A stretch of 64,000 bases of DNA from Helicostylum pulchrum (taxonomy: Eukaryota > Mucoromycota > Mucoromycetes > Mucorales > Mucoraceae). Position 1 is the first letter of the stretch. The number at the start of each line of letters is the position of its first letter. Shown here piece by piece: positions 32,749-45,267 of the stretch. The position numbers and the translations under genes were made by a program. Where the stretch lies: NCBI GenBank assembly GCA_025677825.1, contig JAIXMO010000030.1, forward strand, positions 1-64,000, in the 5' to 3' direction. Below the pieces are notes generated by a model, which saw nothing but the letters and a program-made list of their open reading frames with translations, was not told the DNA's origin and made no database searches.

Positions 32749-35175
32749 CTACATGATACGATGTGAAATATTAGAAGAAGAGAATTTACATCTAAAAAAG
32801 CAAATTAATATCAAACCACTAATACATAATAAAAAAAAAACTTACCTCCAGTTTTTATGACTGGGTTCAATATCTATCGGTACAGCACTGGGGTTCTGTA
32901 TCTTGATAGAAAGCATAGCTTCAGAAGGGGGCCCACGATTCAACGTCAAAGGAGGTTTACTCAACTGCTGTGCCAAACACTGTTTATACATATGCGGCGA
33001 ATTAAACATCTTGTCATTATACACCACTGTATGCAGCCTCCAAGACTCATTTGCGAACAGCTGATCCAACATTTCCATCGTATCTTCTCCCTTTTTCGTC
33101 TTTTCATCGCCTGTTAAAATATCATTCTCTTCTAAAAACTCGTTTAAACATGCCGTTAAATCATCTGGTAACCCTTGATAGTTGATTTTGCTCGCTGCCA
33201 ATACAGACGTAATACGCTGAATCATTGCTTTCGACGCTGTCTGTCCATTATCTTTATGAATCACACTTTTACAAAAGACCGTGGATGCCTGATATACACA
33301 GCTAATAAACTCTTGACACACACACCAATCAAACCGGTCTGTAATGATTTCTGACATGATCACAATACGGTTAGCTGCATCGTTACATATATGATACGAT
33401 CGATTGGTTCTGTAGGGCGTTGTTGCTAGCGGTGAAGGAGGAGAAGAATCGTCATTTCCACAAGATGCAGGCATATCAAAATTATTAATATTTGGTGATA
33501 AAAACGTTTTATGTAATTGAATCCATTGCGTTTGATACTGTATCATTAACAGTAATCCAGACTGTTCTCTTAGCATGAGCGCATCAATCGTTGCATGATG
33601 ATCATGCTTCTTTTTGTGAAGTTCCGGGAACAACCGCGTAGGCTTTGGGTCTACGCGATACATGATCGGTAACCGTTCGAACCAACTCGCTAAAGCAATC
33701 TCCAACTCTTGCACTTTTTTCACCCAACGTAACGGTAGAGTACCTGAATGATGGTACTGTAAATTCTGTCGTTGATAATCTCGTGTTAATAACTGAATAC
33801 GTTTTCCAATCTTTGCCAATTCTAATAAATGAACATAAAACGATTCCTTTGCAATTGTCTTATCATCATAATTCGCTTCTTCGTGTTCCACGAGCTGTTT
33901 ATTGAGTTGAAGTAAATCATAGAAATCAATATCACATACTGTATCATCGACCAAAGGCGGTTCTCCAGAATAAACTGATATTGAAAGGTCATTGTAGAAT
34001 AATACCATGTATAATTTAATATATCTCTTTTGTTCTAATCGACTGGTAGGTAGTAATGTTGACATTTGATGAATATTCAGTTGAATCGTCATGCGATAAG
34101 CGAGTCCAACATAGATACGAGATTGTGAATGTCGTTTACAGAGTACGCAAAACATGGACAAGTTGAGTAAAGTTTCGATTGTTGTGACATCAGGAGAATC
34201 GAAATAATCCATCAAAGCTTCTCTTGCACGCCCATAATAAAAATAAGCAATAGCGTGTGCATTCACTGAAGCATTTTTATTATGTCGAATAATATGCAAA
34301 AAAATAATAGCTAACCCAGAATCAATACAAACTTGATTCCGATCTGGGTCACCGGATCTATCCCAAAACGTAGACCAATCCGCCGAGAATTTAGGGTGAA
34401 GACAATCCCAATAGGTTTGACAAATATACGATAAAACAGTAGGTGAAACATCTTCCGTGAGCATACTAAGGTTCATATCACGATGCTTGTATTTTTCAGA
34501 ACATGTGTTGGGTCTTCTATACATGGCAATGTTCCAATATTCAATGGAGGGATCGACAATGATAGAAGAAAGTGACGAAGAAGAAGAAGAAGAAAATGCA
34601 GTGTACTCTGATTCTTCGTCATCTTGGTTAAATAAATCAGGTACAGCCATGGTTGCTGATGTAGTACCTGGGGAACTTGTTTCTGCGGATTCTGTAATTA
34701 ATTGAATTTTTTGTACTGCATCGATTAATTGTTCAACTGAATTAATGTTTGTTTCTAATCTCATAGAGTTTCCCGGTTGAAAAGAAAGTGTCCACTGCAT
34801 TGAAGAAAGGATATCTTGTTGTTGTTCATGTGTTGATAATTTTGTAGCTAGATCGTCTGTTGTAGTAGTACTGGTAGGTAAAGATTGAATAAATGATTTT
34901 CGATTATCTATTAAAGTTGGTTTCTTTTGTTTATCAAAGTGTCGTGAAGCTCTATCCAACTCATTTGTCATTCGAGATAATACCGGTGCTGTCTTTTCAA
35001 TCCATGATTCAATTTCATAAAATGTAATTTGTAAAGCATCCATATCATCTTGTTGTACTTTTTTCGCTTTAGCTGCTGCTTTTGCTTCTGCTGTATTGAC
35101 TAATTTTTTAGACTTGTTTCGTTTGGGTTTATTGGTATCTTTACAAGATTTTTGATTGGTATCAAACAAGTACAT
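32749..35175 (-). CDS. Fungal_trans-type transcription regulator lacking a zinc cluster
   Basis: Exons: 35175-32846 and 32791-32749 (2373 nt, 790 aa). The N-terminus is basic (KPKRNKSKK), followed by an Ala/Lys helix and a polyserine tract (FSSSSSSSLSS, ~200). The central and C-terminal part matches the fungal transcription factor middle homology region: YICQTYWDCLHPKFSADWST, SGLAIIFLHIIRHNKN, AHAIAYFYYGRAREAL, TIETLLNLSMFCVL, GLAYRMTIQLNIH, the RRR-like EQKRYIKLYMVLFYNDLSIS and GEPPLVDDT. The Zn2Cys6 cluster normally preceding this region is absent: only one Cys is near the start, and upstream sequence to 35400 offers no exon with a cysteine cluster. It may act as a co-regulator or have lost DNA binding. 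The final 14-codon exon is inferred from a GTAAGT donor and TTTTAG acceptor; without it the frame stops just after the donor. Confidence 0.75.
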
Positions 35176-35939
35176 TTTATTTATGTTTATAAAAAAAAAG
35201 GATATATTTATGAAGAAGAAGTTAAAAAAAAAAGGATTAGGACAAAAATGGTTTTAATTTTCCCTCCAACATTTTTTTTTTTTTTTTTTTTTTTGATGAT
35301 GACGCCTATTGAATTTCTACGATATTTTTAACACTCCACCCTAGCTTTTTTTTTTTTCTAAAGTGTGAGTGGGCGATCTATCAGTTTTCTGCTGCCCGCT
35401 TCCCTTATATGATCTTTGTTGCCTCATTTAGACTTTCCATCTCTTTGAGAATTGTCTTCTCTTTATTATGGATCACGTTGTCCCTTCCTTGGTTTCTTTT
35501 TTTTATTAAAAAGGAATATTTACCTTAAAGGCACTAAATTTTTTTTTGCTGTTTTTATATTACTTTTTGCCGCTATAAAAAAAAACCTATCATGTTCTAC
35601 CTTTTTTTTTCAAGTGTAACAACTCATACATATTTAGTTACTACTTCTACTCCGCGCTCTTCTTTTCTTTAAAAAACAGGAAATAGAACCAAACAAAGTT
35701 TGTAAAACCCGCCATGTGCTTATACTGTACGACAAAAATAACTGGATGGGGTTCTGGATGAAAAACCTGTCACTTTATGCATTTTTTAAAAATAATGTAT
35801 CGCAGTAATAGATATCATTCATTATTCCCGAAGGCATCTAATATATAGAAAACATTAAAAGACGTAATACATTAGGACGCTATTATTTCAACAACAAAAA
35901 GCTGATTCGTTATTTATTTAAAAAAAAGTGTGTGGAAAG
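35176..35939. other. Intergenic region without recognised gene
   Basis: Promoter side of the Fungal_trans gene and 3' flank of the small membrane protein gene. Contains poly-T/poly-A runs (about 35272-35294 and 35349-35359). Nothing else recognised. Confidence 0.5.
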
Positions 35940-36326
35940 TTAAAGTTTGCTGGTGATATAGTAAAAAGTCTCGAGATCTGTAACAATAAAGTTGTAAAAA
36001 CATAAAAGCCCTAAAATTGCAAAAACGTAAAGAGAGATTTCAATCATTCGCAGTATTCTACTCCAGTAGGCCAGGCGAATATTACTTGCTGCATGTACAA
36101 TTTCATCCTGAAAAAAATCGTTCCTGGTTAATTCGTCAATAATTGCAGGCGCTCTAGGTTGTCTAACCCATTCAGGTCCATTAGATATACGAAGCAAAAG
36201 GTTATGAGAATGTAAATTAAGATTTCTTCCAGGATCTACATTTGAGATATTAATTAAACGTATTTTTTTTAAAAAAAAAAGTATCATGGTTTTTGTTTAT
36301 TTACCTTGTCTATTGAAAAAATTCAT
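35940..36326 (-). CDS. Small single-pass membrane protein (105 aa)
   Basis: Two exons: 36326-36305 and 36235-35940 (318 nt, 105 aa). The first exon encodes MNFFNRQ, then GTAAAT donor and ATGTAG acceptor. The body is polar (NLHSHNLLLRISNGPEWVRQ), followed by one hydrophobic segment near residues 75-97 (EISLYVFAILGLLCFYNFIV) and a short tail. Topology would be a tail-anchored or single-span protein. Family not recognised. A separate frame at 36413-36607 on the same strand (MPSLTAQNLKSHFF, with a GTAAAAG donor after NMSPFK) could be an alternative first exon, but I could not join it in frame. Confidence 0.5.
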
Positions 36327-36698
36327 AATTAATTTTATAGTGAGTGAATAGGGTAAAAAAGAAATAAACGACAGTATTTATAGAAAATACTGGAATAAAG
36401 TAATTTACCAAGTCAATGAAATAATATATCATGTTTATACCTCAATCTTAATGTAGAATGTGTAGTGATAACTAAAAATATCTCGCAGAATAGCTTCTCG
36501 CTGTCCAGTGACACTTGTTTAAACAATGAAATTCGATCTTTTACCTTAAAAGGTGACATGTTTTTAAAAAAATGTGATTTGAGATTTTGTGCAGTTAAAC
36601 TGGGCATTATTTAGCATTAAACTATTTTATTTATTATAATAACATTATGATATATTTATTTAATAAAACACAATTTCATATATATAAAAAAAATCCCC

Positions 36699-39600
36699 TT
36701 ACCCCACCAAGTTTTGAGTAATGAGGTTAGAATACTTAAATATGGCTACCTTTCCGTCTCCGTTTACCTCCTGCATTGCTTCCGCAAATATCATTTTGAT
36801 ATTATTATCCAGACTTTCTCTAATTATACTGCCCTCTGGATATAAAAACTTACTAATTGATGTTAACATCAACAAATTCATCCACGCAAACGCTATTTTT
36901 CGTAAATTGTTACTTTGCTGATCAGATTGTTGCGATGTCTTAGCCAATGAAGAATCTATGCCCATTGCTGTTAAATAATTCTGTCGAATTGTATCAACTG
37001 AAACAATGACTGCACCGTGCTCCATACTGTAATCCTCGATCTGTGTTAATCTTTTCATTTCTTTCGCTTGTTTCTTCAAAGTGTTCTTCGCCAAGAGTGG
37101 ATACTGCAAGATACTAGCCATCGCAAGTAAATTTAAATCAGTTACGGGATGTTTTTCATAGTACGATGTAGCGATATTGAAACATAATGAGTGGATATTG
37201 GATAAGCTCATGATATCTTTGCTCTGGTAAATACGTTCAGTAATAATAGATGTAGGGCTTTCTGCCTTGATTTCCAAGTGGATAATGATTTCTTGAATCT
37301 CGGGTATTTGTTCAATGATGACAGCTGCTTTACGCATCAACATCAGAGTGCCTGCAGTTTTGTAACAAGGTGTGCTTGTCAAGAAGCTAGATAGCGTACG
37401 CCAGGTACCTACCAATAAAGGCTTTCGGCAGACATCATTACGAGCTTTGGTGCCAAAGTGACGAAGCATAGACAATAAAATATTAGTAGCGCCAAACAAA
37501 GTGGATCGGTCCAATGGGGTTTCAATCAAGTGACTAAGAGTCCAGTCAATCATGAATATTGACATGCTTTTGGTAGGTGTGCCATCTTTTACTAATGTAT
37601 ACATCCAGTTACTACAAACAAATTCAGGTATCGATTTGTTTACGTAATAATAAAGAATAAGCATCCAAATACAGTATTTATCTTGTTCCTGCAAATATAG
37701 TCCAGGCGCATCATCCATATCAAATACTTCTAGCTTTTCGATACCAATGTCAATTTCTTTGTTGGTCATAAGACGCAATACTTGTTCAAGCCCATTCAAT
37801 CGTAAAAGTCGAATTAGAACTTCTGTTGCCATACTCGAGTTAATAATTGATTCTGTACACAGTAAAAAGGTTAGATATATATATATATATATATATGTTT
37901 GTTAAACCTCAGTGCCTCCTAATTTACCTTTTGAATTGAAAGAGGTATGTTGTAAAGAGATACGATGTAGCAAGTTTAATATTAAAGGTAATTGGTTTGA
38001 AAACGTTACTTCTGCTCGGATACGTTGCCATTCGACATCGATAGATAACGGTAATTTAGAGATGGATTCTTTATAATCGTCGTGAAATTGAGCGGTGTTG
38101 CCATTAACATAAAATGATAACTCTAACTTAAGTGAAGCAAAGAACTCATTTTTAGGATCTTGGTAATAATACATACGAGCTACATTGAGTGTATCTTCTA
38201 AGCTGACAAAATAGACGGACCCGATCTTGATCGAACTAAGATCATCTTGTGGGTTAATGGAATTAATAATGGCATCGATGGCAGGCTGGATGGAAGGGCT
38301 TGAGGACTGGGACAAAGATTGTTTGTACAACATCACAAAGAATGGGCTTTCATACCATGTCTCATCCATTTCCGTCTCAACAGGAAATCCCTAACAAAAA
38401 GAAAGGTCAATAATTCTATCTTTTGCTATCTTCCCATTATTCTGCTTACTGCTGGTAATTTGAACTTGTTTGAAGGATACTGCCATGTGTGTCCTTCTTT
38501 ATTCTATTACGATTTTATTTTTTTTAAAAAAAAAGGATTGTCAAATAGTTAATATAAATTACTCGCACACACACAGCAGAAAAAAAAAAAAGTAAAAACT
38601 TACCTCGTCTATAACATCCATAATAATTGGCATAGTATACTTGTCAACAGTAATTAACCTGAGAGGGCGCGGTAATGGTCTACCTTCAATAATAGGGTGG
38701 CTGCTAAGATCGCTAAATATCCTAACAGCAATTAACTGTTCGATTTCCTTGAGCGTAGATTCGATTAGATTCAAGTTTTCCATTGACAGAGTTTCTGCAT
38801 CATCGATAATATCTTCTGATGGATTTTCCTCGTTTTCATTTTTAGATCCAGGTGGTTTATATATTGAGGACGAGGGTTTTGTACGACGAGGAGATGTAAC
38901 TGTAGCTTGTTGTACCGGGTATCTATTAATAAAAGGTTGTGATGAGGTCAATGGTGGTGGAGGAGGAGGTGGTGGTGTGAATGGCGGTAATTCAGTTGGT
39001 GGAGGTGGTGGTGGTGGAGGTGTGAGAGGCAGTAAAGAAGATTGTAAATGATGATGAGATAAATAGTTGATTGGTGGTGGAATATAATTAAGCATTGGTT
39101 GAGCCTGTACTTCACGATAAAAAGGTGTAGCGACAGCAGGAGTATAATTGTAATTCATCATTTCTGGTTGAGAATACTCGAATCGTCTTATACTCACACG
39201 TTGTGGGCGTGGTTGAGTGATTTCATCAGCGGTTGCTTCATTGTAATTTCTCTTGCCTAATGATGGTGGCGCCTCCTGTGGTTTCTTCCTTAATTCTTCT
39301 CTGCGTTTACCTAATGACATTCTTACTTTAATACCCAACAGCTTTACCCTTATTTCTCTAGAGAGATCGGATATTCTCTTCTTTTCTTTTGTTAATCTTT
39401 CAATTTGAGCTTCTGTGTCCTTAAACTTTTCATCCAGTGTTTCAATTTCGGTATCGTCTGTTCGTATAAAAGATTCACAAGCTGTATAGAAAGTACTATT
39501 AGGAGAATCACCAATATCAAAACCCATATTTTCATCACTTGTTTTGCTCATATTTTCATTACTTCCTACAAGCATATCGTCATCACTTTCTACAACCATG

Positions 39601-40103
39601 TCTTCATCACTATCATGAATAATAACAATAGGGGCAGGTGGCTTATCGGTTAGTTTGTTAACTGGTTTCTCTGCTTGTTCATCAACTGTTGTATCAATGG
39701 GCTTTTCAGTTTCAACTTTTCGCAAAGGAGTAGCAGGTTTTATTTTTCTTGGTAAAGGAGCTTCAACGGGGTAAACAATCCTTGATAATTCAGCCGCAGT
39801 TTTTCCGACTGGGCCCTTTTTTGCTTGTCTCTCGGCAATTAGCCTTTTTAACTCATTGATCTCCAGTTGCTTTTGCATCATGTCTGACTCTTCATTCCTC
39901 TTCTTGACACGCGGTGAACCAACTGGTGTAGAGCTATACTCTTCATGATTCGAGCTGAAAGGCCCATACATTTGTTCAATGATATCATTTCTAATTTCGT
40001 CAGGTGCTAACGTAAACATATAGCTTTTGTTGGGATCATTTAACACCAAGGAATTCGAGGTGGGGAAGAGTTCTTCACGTATATCACTATTCTCAAAAAC
40101 CAT
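36699..40103 (-). CDS. 1038-aa protein: disordered acidic/coiled-coil/polyproline N-half, helical C-half
   Basis: Three exons: 40103-38604, 38390-37928, 37852-36699 (3117 nt, 1038 aa; frame closes). Order of features: short conserved-looking start (MVFENSDIREELFPTSNSL), basic patch, acidic repeats (HDSDEDMVVESDDDMLV), a coiled coil (~220-270, LDEKFKDTEAQIERLTKEKK), polyproline tracts (LTPPPPPPPPTELPPFTPPP, ~370-400), then a globular part starting near LNLIESTLKEIEQL and including MDETWYESPFFVMLYKQSLS, and a C-terminal ~380 residues of amphipathic helices that look like an ARM/HEAT-type solenoid (LGLYLQEQD-type pairs, TLFGATNILLSMLRHFG). The architecture suggests a nuclear scaffold or complex subunit; I do not recognise the family. 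Exon 3 alone was considered as a separate gene, but splicing into exon 2 closes the frame. Confidence 0.65.
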
Positions 40104-42315
40104 GTACCTAGATTAGATGGTCAACAATTTGAGAAGAAAGAGTTTTTTTTTTTTTTTTCTTTACCAGAATATAAAAACGGACTTTAGAGCATTCACTCCG
40201 GCGACTGTGTTTACACAGGTGACTGGAAAACGTGATACAGCCACACTTTTATTTTTTGATAACCTCTTTCAAATTAGCTTCTTTGTTCCTTTTTAATAAA
40301 CTAAACTAAGAACTACGTTAGGTGAAAAGAAAACCTCTTATACCGCGGGAATATGTATCTCAAACTCCAATTCGCATGTTTTTTGATATCTTTTGAGTAG
40401 TATATTCCCTTCGCGGACGTAAAGAATGATTGACCCACTGTTGAGCCAGAGCCGACCCCCTATTTTACAATAATAAAATTGATCACTTTTTTATTCACAT
40501 CTTTTAAAGGAGCTCATATCGTTTATTCACTTATTATTCTGCTTTTTTTTTTAGCATTTTTGCTTTCTTTATGTTCGTACAAGCAGGAGAGAAAGAAAAA
40601 AAAACCCAAAAATCATTCGACGTATTACATTTGTAAAGTACTAAACAAAAAAAAAGGAGTCTAATATCTACAAGGCATCACAGTCAGTTGAGCATTTTTT
40701 AAAATACATATTCGGTTAGAAATATGCAATAACCGACTAACAATAACAAGCCAAAGATGATAAGTTATAATAAGTGTTCTGGGCCAGCAACAAGCAATAA
40801 GAAACGGTCTAATGAGTTTGCCCTAGTACAGTTTTTTATTCCTGACAGCTGTTTTAACTTTTCTATGTTTGTACATAGAATCAACACAGAAACCAAGAAC
40901 ATTCACGTTATTACGATGAGAAGCGCGATTATAGAAACAGTTATAAGGAGTATCCACGTATACACTACAATTGTTCAAGGTTTAAAACACACGGAATGAA
41001 GGTCCAACCTTTCTCTTTTTACCGAAGACTCAAAAATATTTGATCGACTTCAAAGACGAGGCGGACCCTGCAGGTCTAGTCAGAGCAGCATTAAAACTGC
41101 AAAAATATGATCTTCAAACTGAAGTACAACAAGTTTTTTTATGCAAAATTCCACGATCCTCAATCCAATAAGAATTTTACCCGGCCGAACATACAAGATG
41201 ACGGTAAGACCAGATAGAGCTGTGATTATCTTTCCCGATAAAAACATACAATGTCACATTGGGATACTGTGAGGTAAAGTCTGCCAATTGGCATTTGTTG
41301 ATTTAGTTAGATTAGCAACCTTTTCTAGAGACTTATCACATATGGGCCAGCTTCGTATTTAAAAGACTGGATCCTGCAGGCGTCTTGGCTATTTACTGAA
41401 AGTTATTGACGCTAAGATGATGACCAACAGCTGGAAGAATCTTGAAAGCATGGTCGATTATCTGGATCTAATCGACCAACATGGATGCATCGAGCACCCA
41501 ATTTATATTCGTTCAAAAGGGTGCCTGAACATTTAATAAATATATAAACCATTTTGATAGTTATAAAAAATAAACTAGCTTGTGGGTAAGTAGATGCTAC
41601 ACAAATCTACATTTGAAAAATAATTGTCGAATCTAAAGCTGCTATCTATTTTAGAAACCAAAATATATACAAATACTACAATAAAAATGTAGCTCGCTTT
41701 TTGTAAACAGCAATACTTTTCTTAACTTATAAAAGGCCTTTAAATCAATATATTTTCTTTTGTACCTGAATTCCCTTGTATCTTACTTTCCATTTGTACT
41801 TTTTACCAAAACTCTTTATATTATTACAAATTGGTTTTATTTGTAGTGGTAAAAAATAGAGAGATAGTTGAAATAGTTAAACAATAGAATTGTTTTGTAA
41901 AAGTTCAAAGTTAAGTGAGCACCAGGTTTTACGTTGTCCAACTAGAATAGAAAGTATATAAACTAACGTTTATAAAGAAAATTAAAATAAAAGTAGAGAG
42001 TTTACAATGGATAATAATAATAGATATGAAATAGTGTAACAGTAAAAGTGTCAGCACTAAGAAAGATAATTCGAATAAAATAATAGTGTAAATAAGAGTT
42101 TGATAAGTATGAAAAATACAGCGCGTAACATATGTTGATCTACTTATAAAACAAAAACTGGCGCTCATTTAAATTTACTATAACCTTTCCTTTTACTTCT
42201 CTATCACGTACCACACTCTCTATTGATTAACAACACCCTATTTTACAAAAAGAATGCATTATACCATCGCCAAAACGTTAGATACACTACTTTCGCAAGC
42301 AAAAGATGCAAAAAT
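40104..42315. other. Gene-poor region with coding-like relics
   Basis: The first ~400 bp are the promoter of the 1038-aa gene. A relic is listed at 40757-41536. The remainder (41540-42315) is A/T-rich with no recognised gene. A tRNA gene follows. Confidence 0.5.
40757..41536 (+). pseudogene. Decayed gene fragments, unknown family
   Basis: Several coding-like stretches in one direction: an 80-residue open frame (40757-40999, with FALVQFFIPDSCFNFSMFVH); about 41170-41260, ILPGRTYKMTVRPDRAVIIF; and a final open part 41403-41536 with MMTNSWKNLESMVDYLDLID and a TAA. The frame changes between them and no proper introns were found. This looks like the remains of one gene or of two adjacent ones. 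Family unknown; comparable in style to the other decayed genes in the window. Confidence 0.35.
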
Positions 42316-42386
42316 TCCCTGACGGGGAATTGAACCCCGGCCGCGTCGGTGAGAGCGACGAATCCTAGCCACTAGACCATCAAGGA
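42316..42386 (-). tRNA. tRNA-Glu (anticodon CTC)
   Basis: The reverse complement folds as a tRNA: acceptor stem TCCTTGA paired with TCAGGGA (one G-U), box A TGGTCTAGTGG, anticodon stem GTCG/CGAC enclosing CTCTCAC (anticodon CTC, reading GAG), and T arm CGGGGTTCAATTCCCCG (box B). 71 nt, no intron, no encoded CCA. A/T-rich flanks. Confidence 0.93.
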
Positions 42387-42628
42387 TAACTATATTTATG
42401 TGACCAACAAGTAAACTAAATTTTAAACTGTTTTAAAAAGTCACGTGGAATTCACGTGACTGAATTCCTTTTTGCACCCTTTGCGCCTTTGAAGAACGCT
42501 TTCTGGTTCTTTTTGCTATCGAAACAAAGGGCAACATCATTTACTAAACTCTCTCGAAGCTACACGATCATCTGGTCATGTAATAAGTACTTTATTTAAC
42601 AAAGGGGGGGGGGGATTTGAAAAAGGGA

Positions 42629-44038
42629 TTAGACTTTGTGTACGGATCCAGAGCCTAAAAATTATAGATAATTAACGGACAAAAGTTTTGTTGTTGTTTT
42701 TGTAATAAATAATTTACCTTCCTTCCCGTCAAGATAGAACCAGTTACAAATAGGCAGCTCGTTAGCAGAAACAGTTCGTAATATATCCTGGGCTAAAACT
42801 CCACCAACAGTTGCAGCAATTGTGGTAATTTCAGTATCAGATAAATTAGACAAGTCGTGTATATAACAATCGTTTAAAAGATTGGTATCCTCAACTCCCA
42901 TGGCACTCAAATATTTGGCTTTGGTGACGATTAGAGCTCCAGAATCATCTTTTGTTGGTGATCGGTTATTGTCTTTTTGAAATTTAAGTAGAACTAAAAG
43001 AAGGTATTTAGACAAGTTGTGTAAACATAATAATTATTAAATGAACTTACGATGCGTAAGGAAGGCTACTGGAGATATTTTTTTTAATTCTTTTGGTCTC
43101 AAATCAGACCAATTTCTTCCTAAAGACTCTTCAAAGCTTTTATACGATTCAGTCATAGGGGTCTTTTCAGGTTTCTTATGCTCTGCTTTTGGATCTGGTT
43201 TTTTTTCACTGTATATGAAAGCGTTAATTTTTTCAAAGCACATTATTCAGAATAAGCTTTTTTTTCTCTTCCCCCCACTTACTGGATATATGCATGTTCA
43301 CCTAAATCACAAAAGATATAGCCAAACCACCCAAAGGCATCACTAGCATAAAATGGTTTATTCACCTTTCTTCTCAATTTATCAACGCGATTCTAAAAAA
43401 AAAAAATCAATTTCATTTCCTCTCTCTCTTTTTTTTTTTTTACCTGTACTGTGTGCTTACCATAACTAAATAATTCGAATGAATTAAGCAAACAACAGCA
43501 AAGGATTCAAAGAACTCGTCTGACTTTTCGCATATATTTTGTTGATCGACAACGACTTTGACACGAGGGTTTAAATTTCGGATACTAGGCGCTGATGCTT
43601 CCGCTTTCTATTTTATAAAATATAAGTACTAGGAAAGGATATTTACTACTATTCTAACTTTACATTTTGACCGATATTTTCCTCAGTCAAGAAAAACTGT
43701 GCACCCAAGTCCGCTTCAGTAACGTTTTCGTGATCAAGTAAAGTGATACTAGCAACACCAGCTAACGCAAGGTTTTTACATACTTCATCACTTAAGCCTC
43801 GTACACCAGCAATAAGGATATCAGCTTTACCAATTCTATACATTGCATTTAGTTTTTTTCTTTTTTTTTTTTAAAAAAAAAGTTTGGCATTATACCTTTG
43901 TTGTGCATCAAGACCCCAAAGTCGAATTTGACGGTCGTAGATAGCAGCTTCGTCTAAAATAATAATATAAATATTAAAACTCGTGTTTTATTTGTTCTAG
44001 TCTAGATCTTTTTTACCTTTGGTAATTTCTACAGACAT
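42629..44038 (-). CDS. AOS1: SUMO-activating enzyme E1 subunit AOS1/SAE1
   Basis: Non-catalytic-cysteine half of the SUMO E1; with Uba2 it adenylates SUMO in the nucleus. Eight short exons: 44038-44017, 43953-43896, 43835-43664, 43607-43461, 43392-43283, 43208-43051, 42993-42718, 42654-42629 (969 nt, 322 aa; all junctions GT/AG, frame closes). E1 hallmarks: YDRQIRLWGLDAQQR, then ADILIAGVRGLSDEVCKNLA (usual GxxGLG is altered to GVRGLS), TLLDHENV, DLGAQFFL, IGQNKAEA, NLNPRV, and the late VGGVLAQDILR with ICNWFYLDGKEGSG before the end. The third exon joins QQRIGK correctly. Aos1 rather than Uba2 or Ula1 because of length, lack of a catalytic-Cys domain and the very short C-terminal exon. Confidence 0.9.
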
Positions 44039-44994
44039 TGTAACAAAAAAGCGTGTTTACTGAAGCTAGGTTTGTGAACCATATAGTTCGTGTAGTGCAG
44101 TCACGTTGATTGCGACCCCGAAATACATCAAGTTTGAAATTTAGTTGATGTTTTAACTGGACTACTTGTAACTTGTGACAACAATCCATAGATCATAGCG
44201 GTAGTAAAAAAGGAGACGCAAGAATAGAACAATGCGCGGTAATGTATATATTTTACTACATAGTATAACGTTCTATGTATGTACCTGAACAAGTTTAGAG
44301 ATCCGTAAGTCCAGGTTTTCAAAATGACGACATATTGTGATAATGATATGTTATTAATATTGTGAACCTATCATTGACAGTTAAAAAAGGCAGTAGTTTT
44401 CGATATTCGCTTTAATTACGGCTCCATCAATACATGAACCAAGGAAAAGAGGTATACAACGAAAATGGTCATTTGGGGGGAAATGAATTGAAATATTCAT
44501 GTAACTCACAGCTAGTTTTTTTTTAAGAAAAAAGTGAGCGCATAATGACATTTATACACTACGCTAGTTTTTAAGGTTTATTGTGCTCAGAATAAAAAAA
44601 GATATATAGTCTTTAAAAAAAAGAATGCTAGTATTATTTTCACTATAAAAAAAAAGGTATATATATCCAATAATCAATATATAATAAAATGAACAACAAA
44701 TGTACTGTTGCATACCATGCAGTACAAAATAGGGAGTAAAATGTTAAAGGAGAATCATGATGTTTTTTTGTAAAACCTCAAGACAGCTCGGAATCCAAAA
44801 ATAACGTTCTACTTTTTTTTGTGAAGCTTTGTTGCAAGTTAACTAATTTTAGAAGTAACACGGGTAATACCGAAAAGTATTCATAGTATTTGTCTTTTTT
44901 TTTTTTTTTTTTTTTAATAATTGAAATGTATATATATTTTACTATTTTGAGCTATAAGGAGCCTTTTTTTTAAAACAAGGCAAAAGGAGAATAT

Positions 44995-45053
<59 letters not shown>

Positions 45054-45267
45054 GGGTTATTTTATTTTTGTGTATATATAAACCATTAACAGAAAGATCT
45101 TTGTCCTCTTTTTTCTTTTCTTTTTTTTTTGGTCTTTTTTTTTTCTGTGTTTCTAGTTAACTCTATTTTTTTTTTTTTTATTGTGGAGGATCTTATATTT
45201 TCAGTAGTTTTTTTTTCTCTTTTTCTTTTCTCTCTCTCTCTTTCTTTACCCAAAAGTAGTTTTAAAT
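44039..45267. other. Intergenic region with microsatellite
   Basis: Mostly A/T-rich, with poly-T at about 44898-44916 and a compound CA/GA microsatellite at 45004-45053. T- and CT-rich sequence occupies the 200 bp before the aspartic-protease-like gene and may be its promoter and 5' UTR. No gene recognised. Confidence 0.5.
45004..45053 (+). repeat. Compound (CA)n(GA)n microsatellite
   Basis: About 16 CA units followed directly by about 9 GA units, located about 215 bp upstream of the start of the secreted pepsin-like gene. Confidence 0.9.

Noticed and set aside
38641..39051. Plus-strand Gly-rich ORF
   Set aside because: The Gly runs are the reverse strand of the CCN proline codons in the polyproline tract of the 1038-aa gene.
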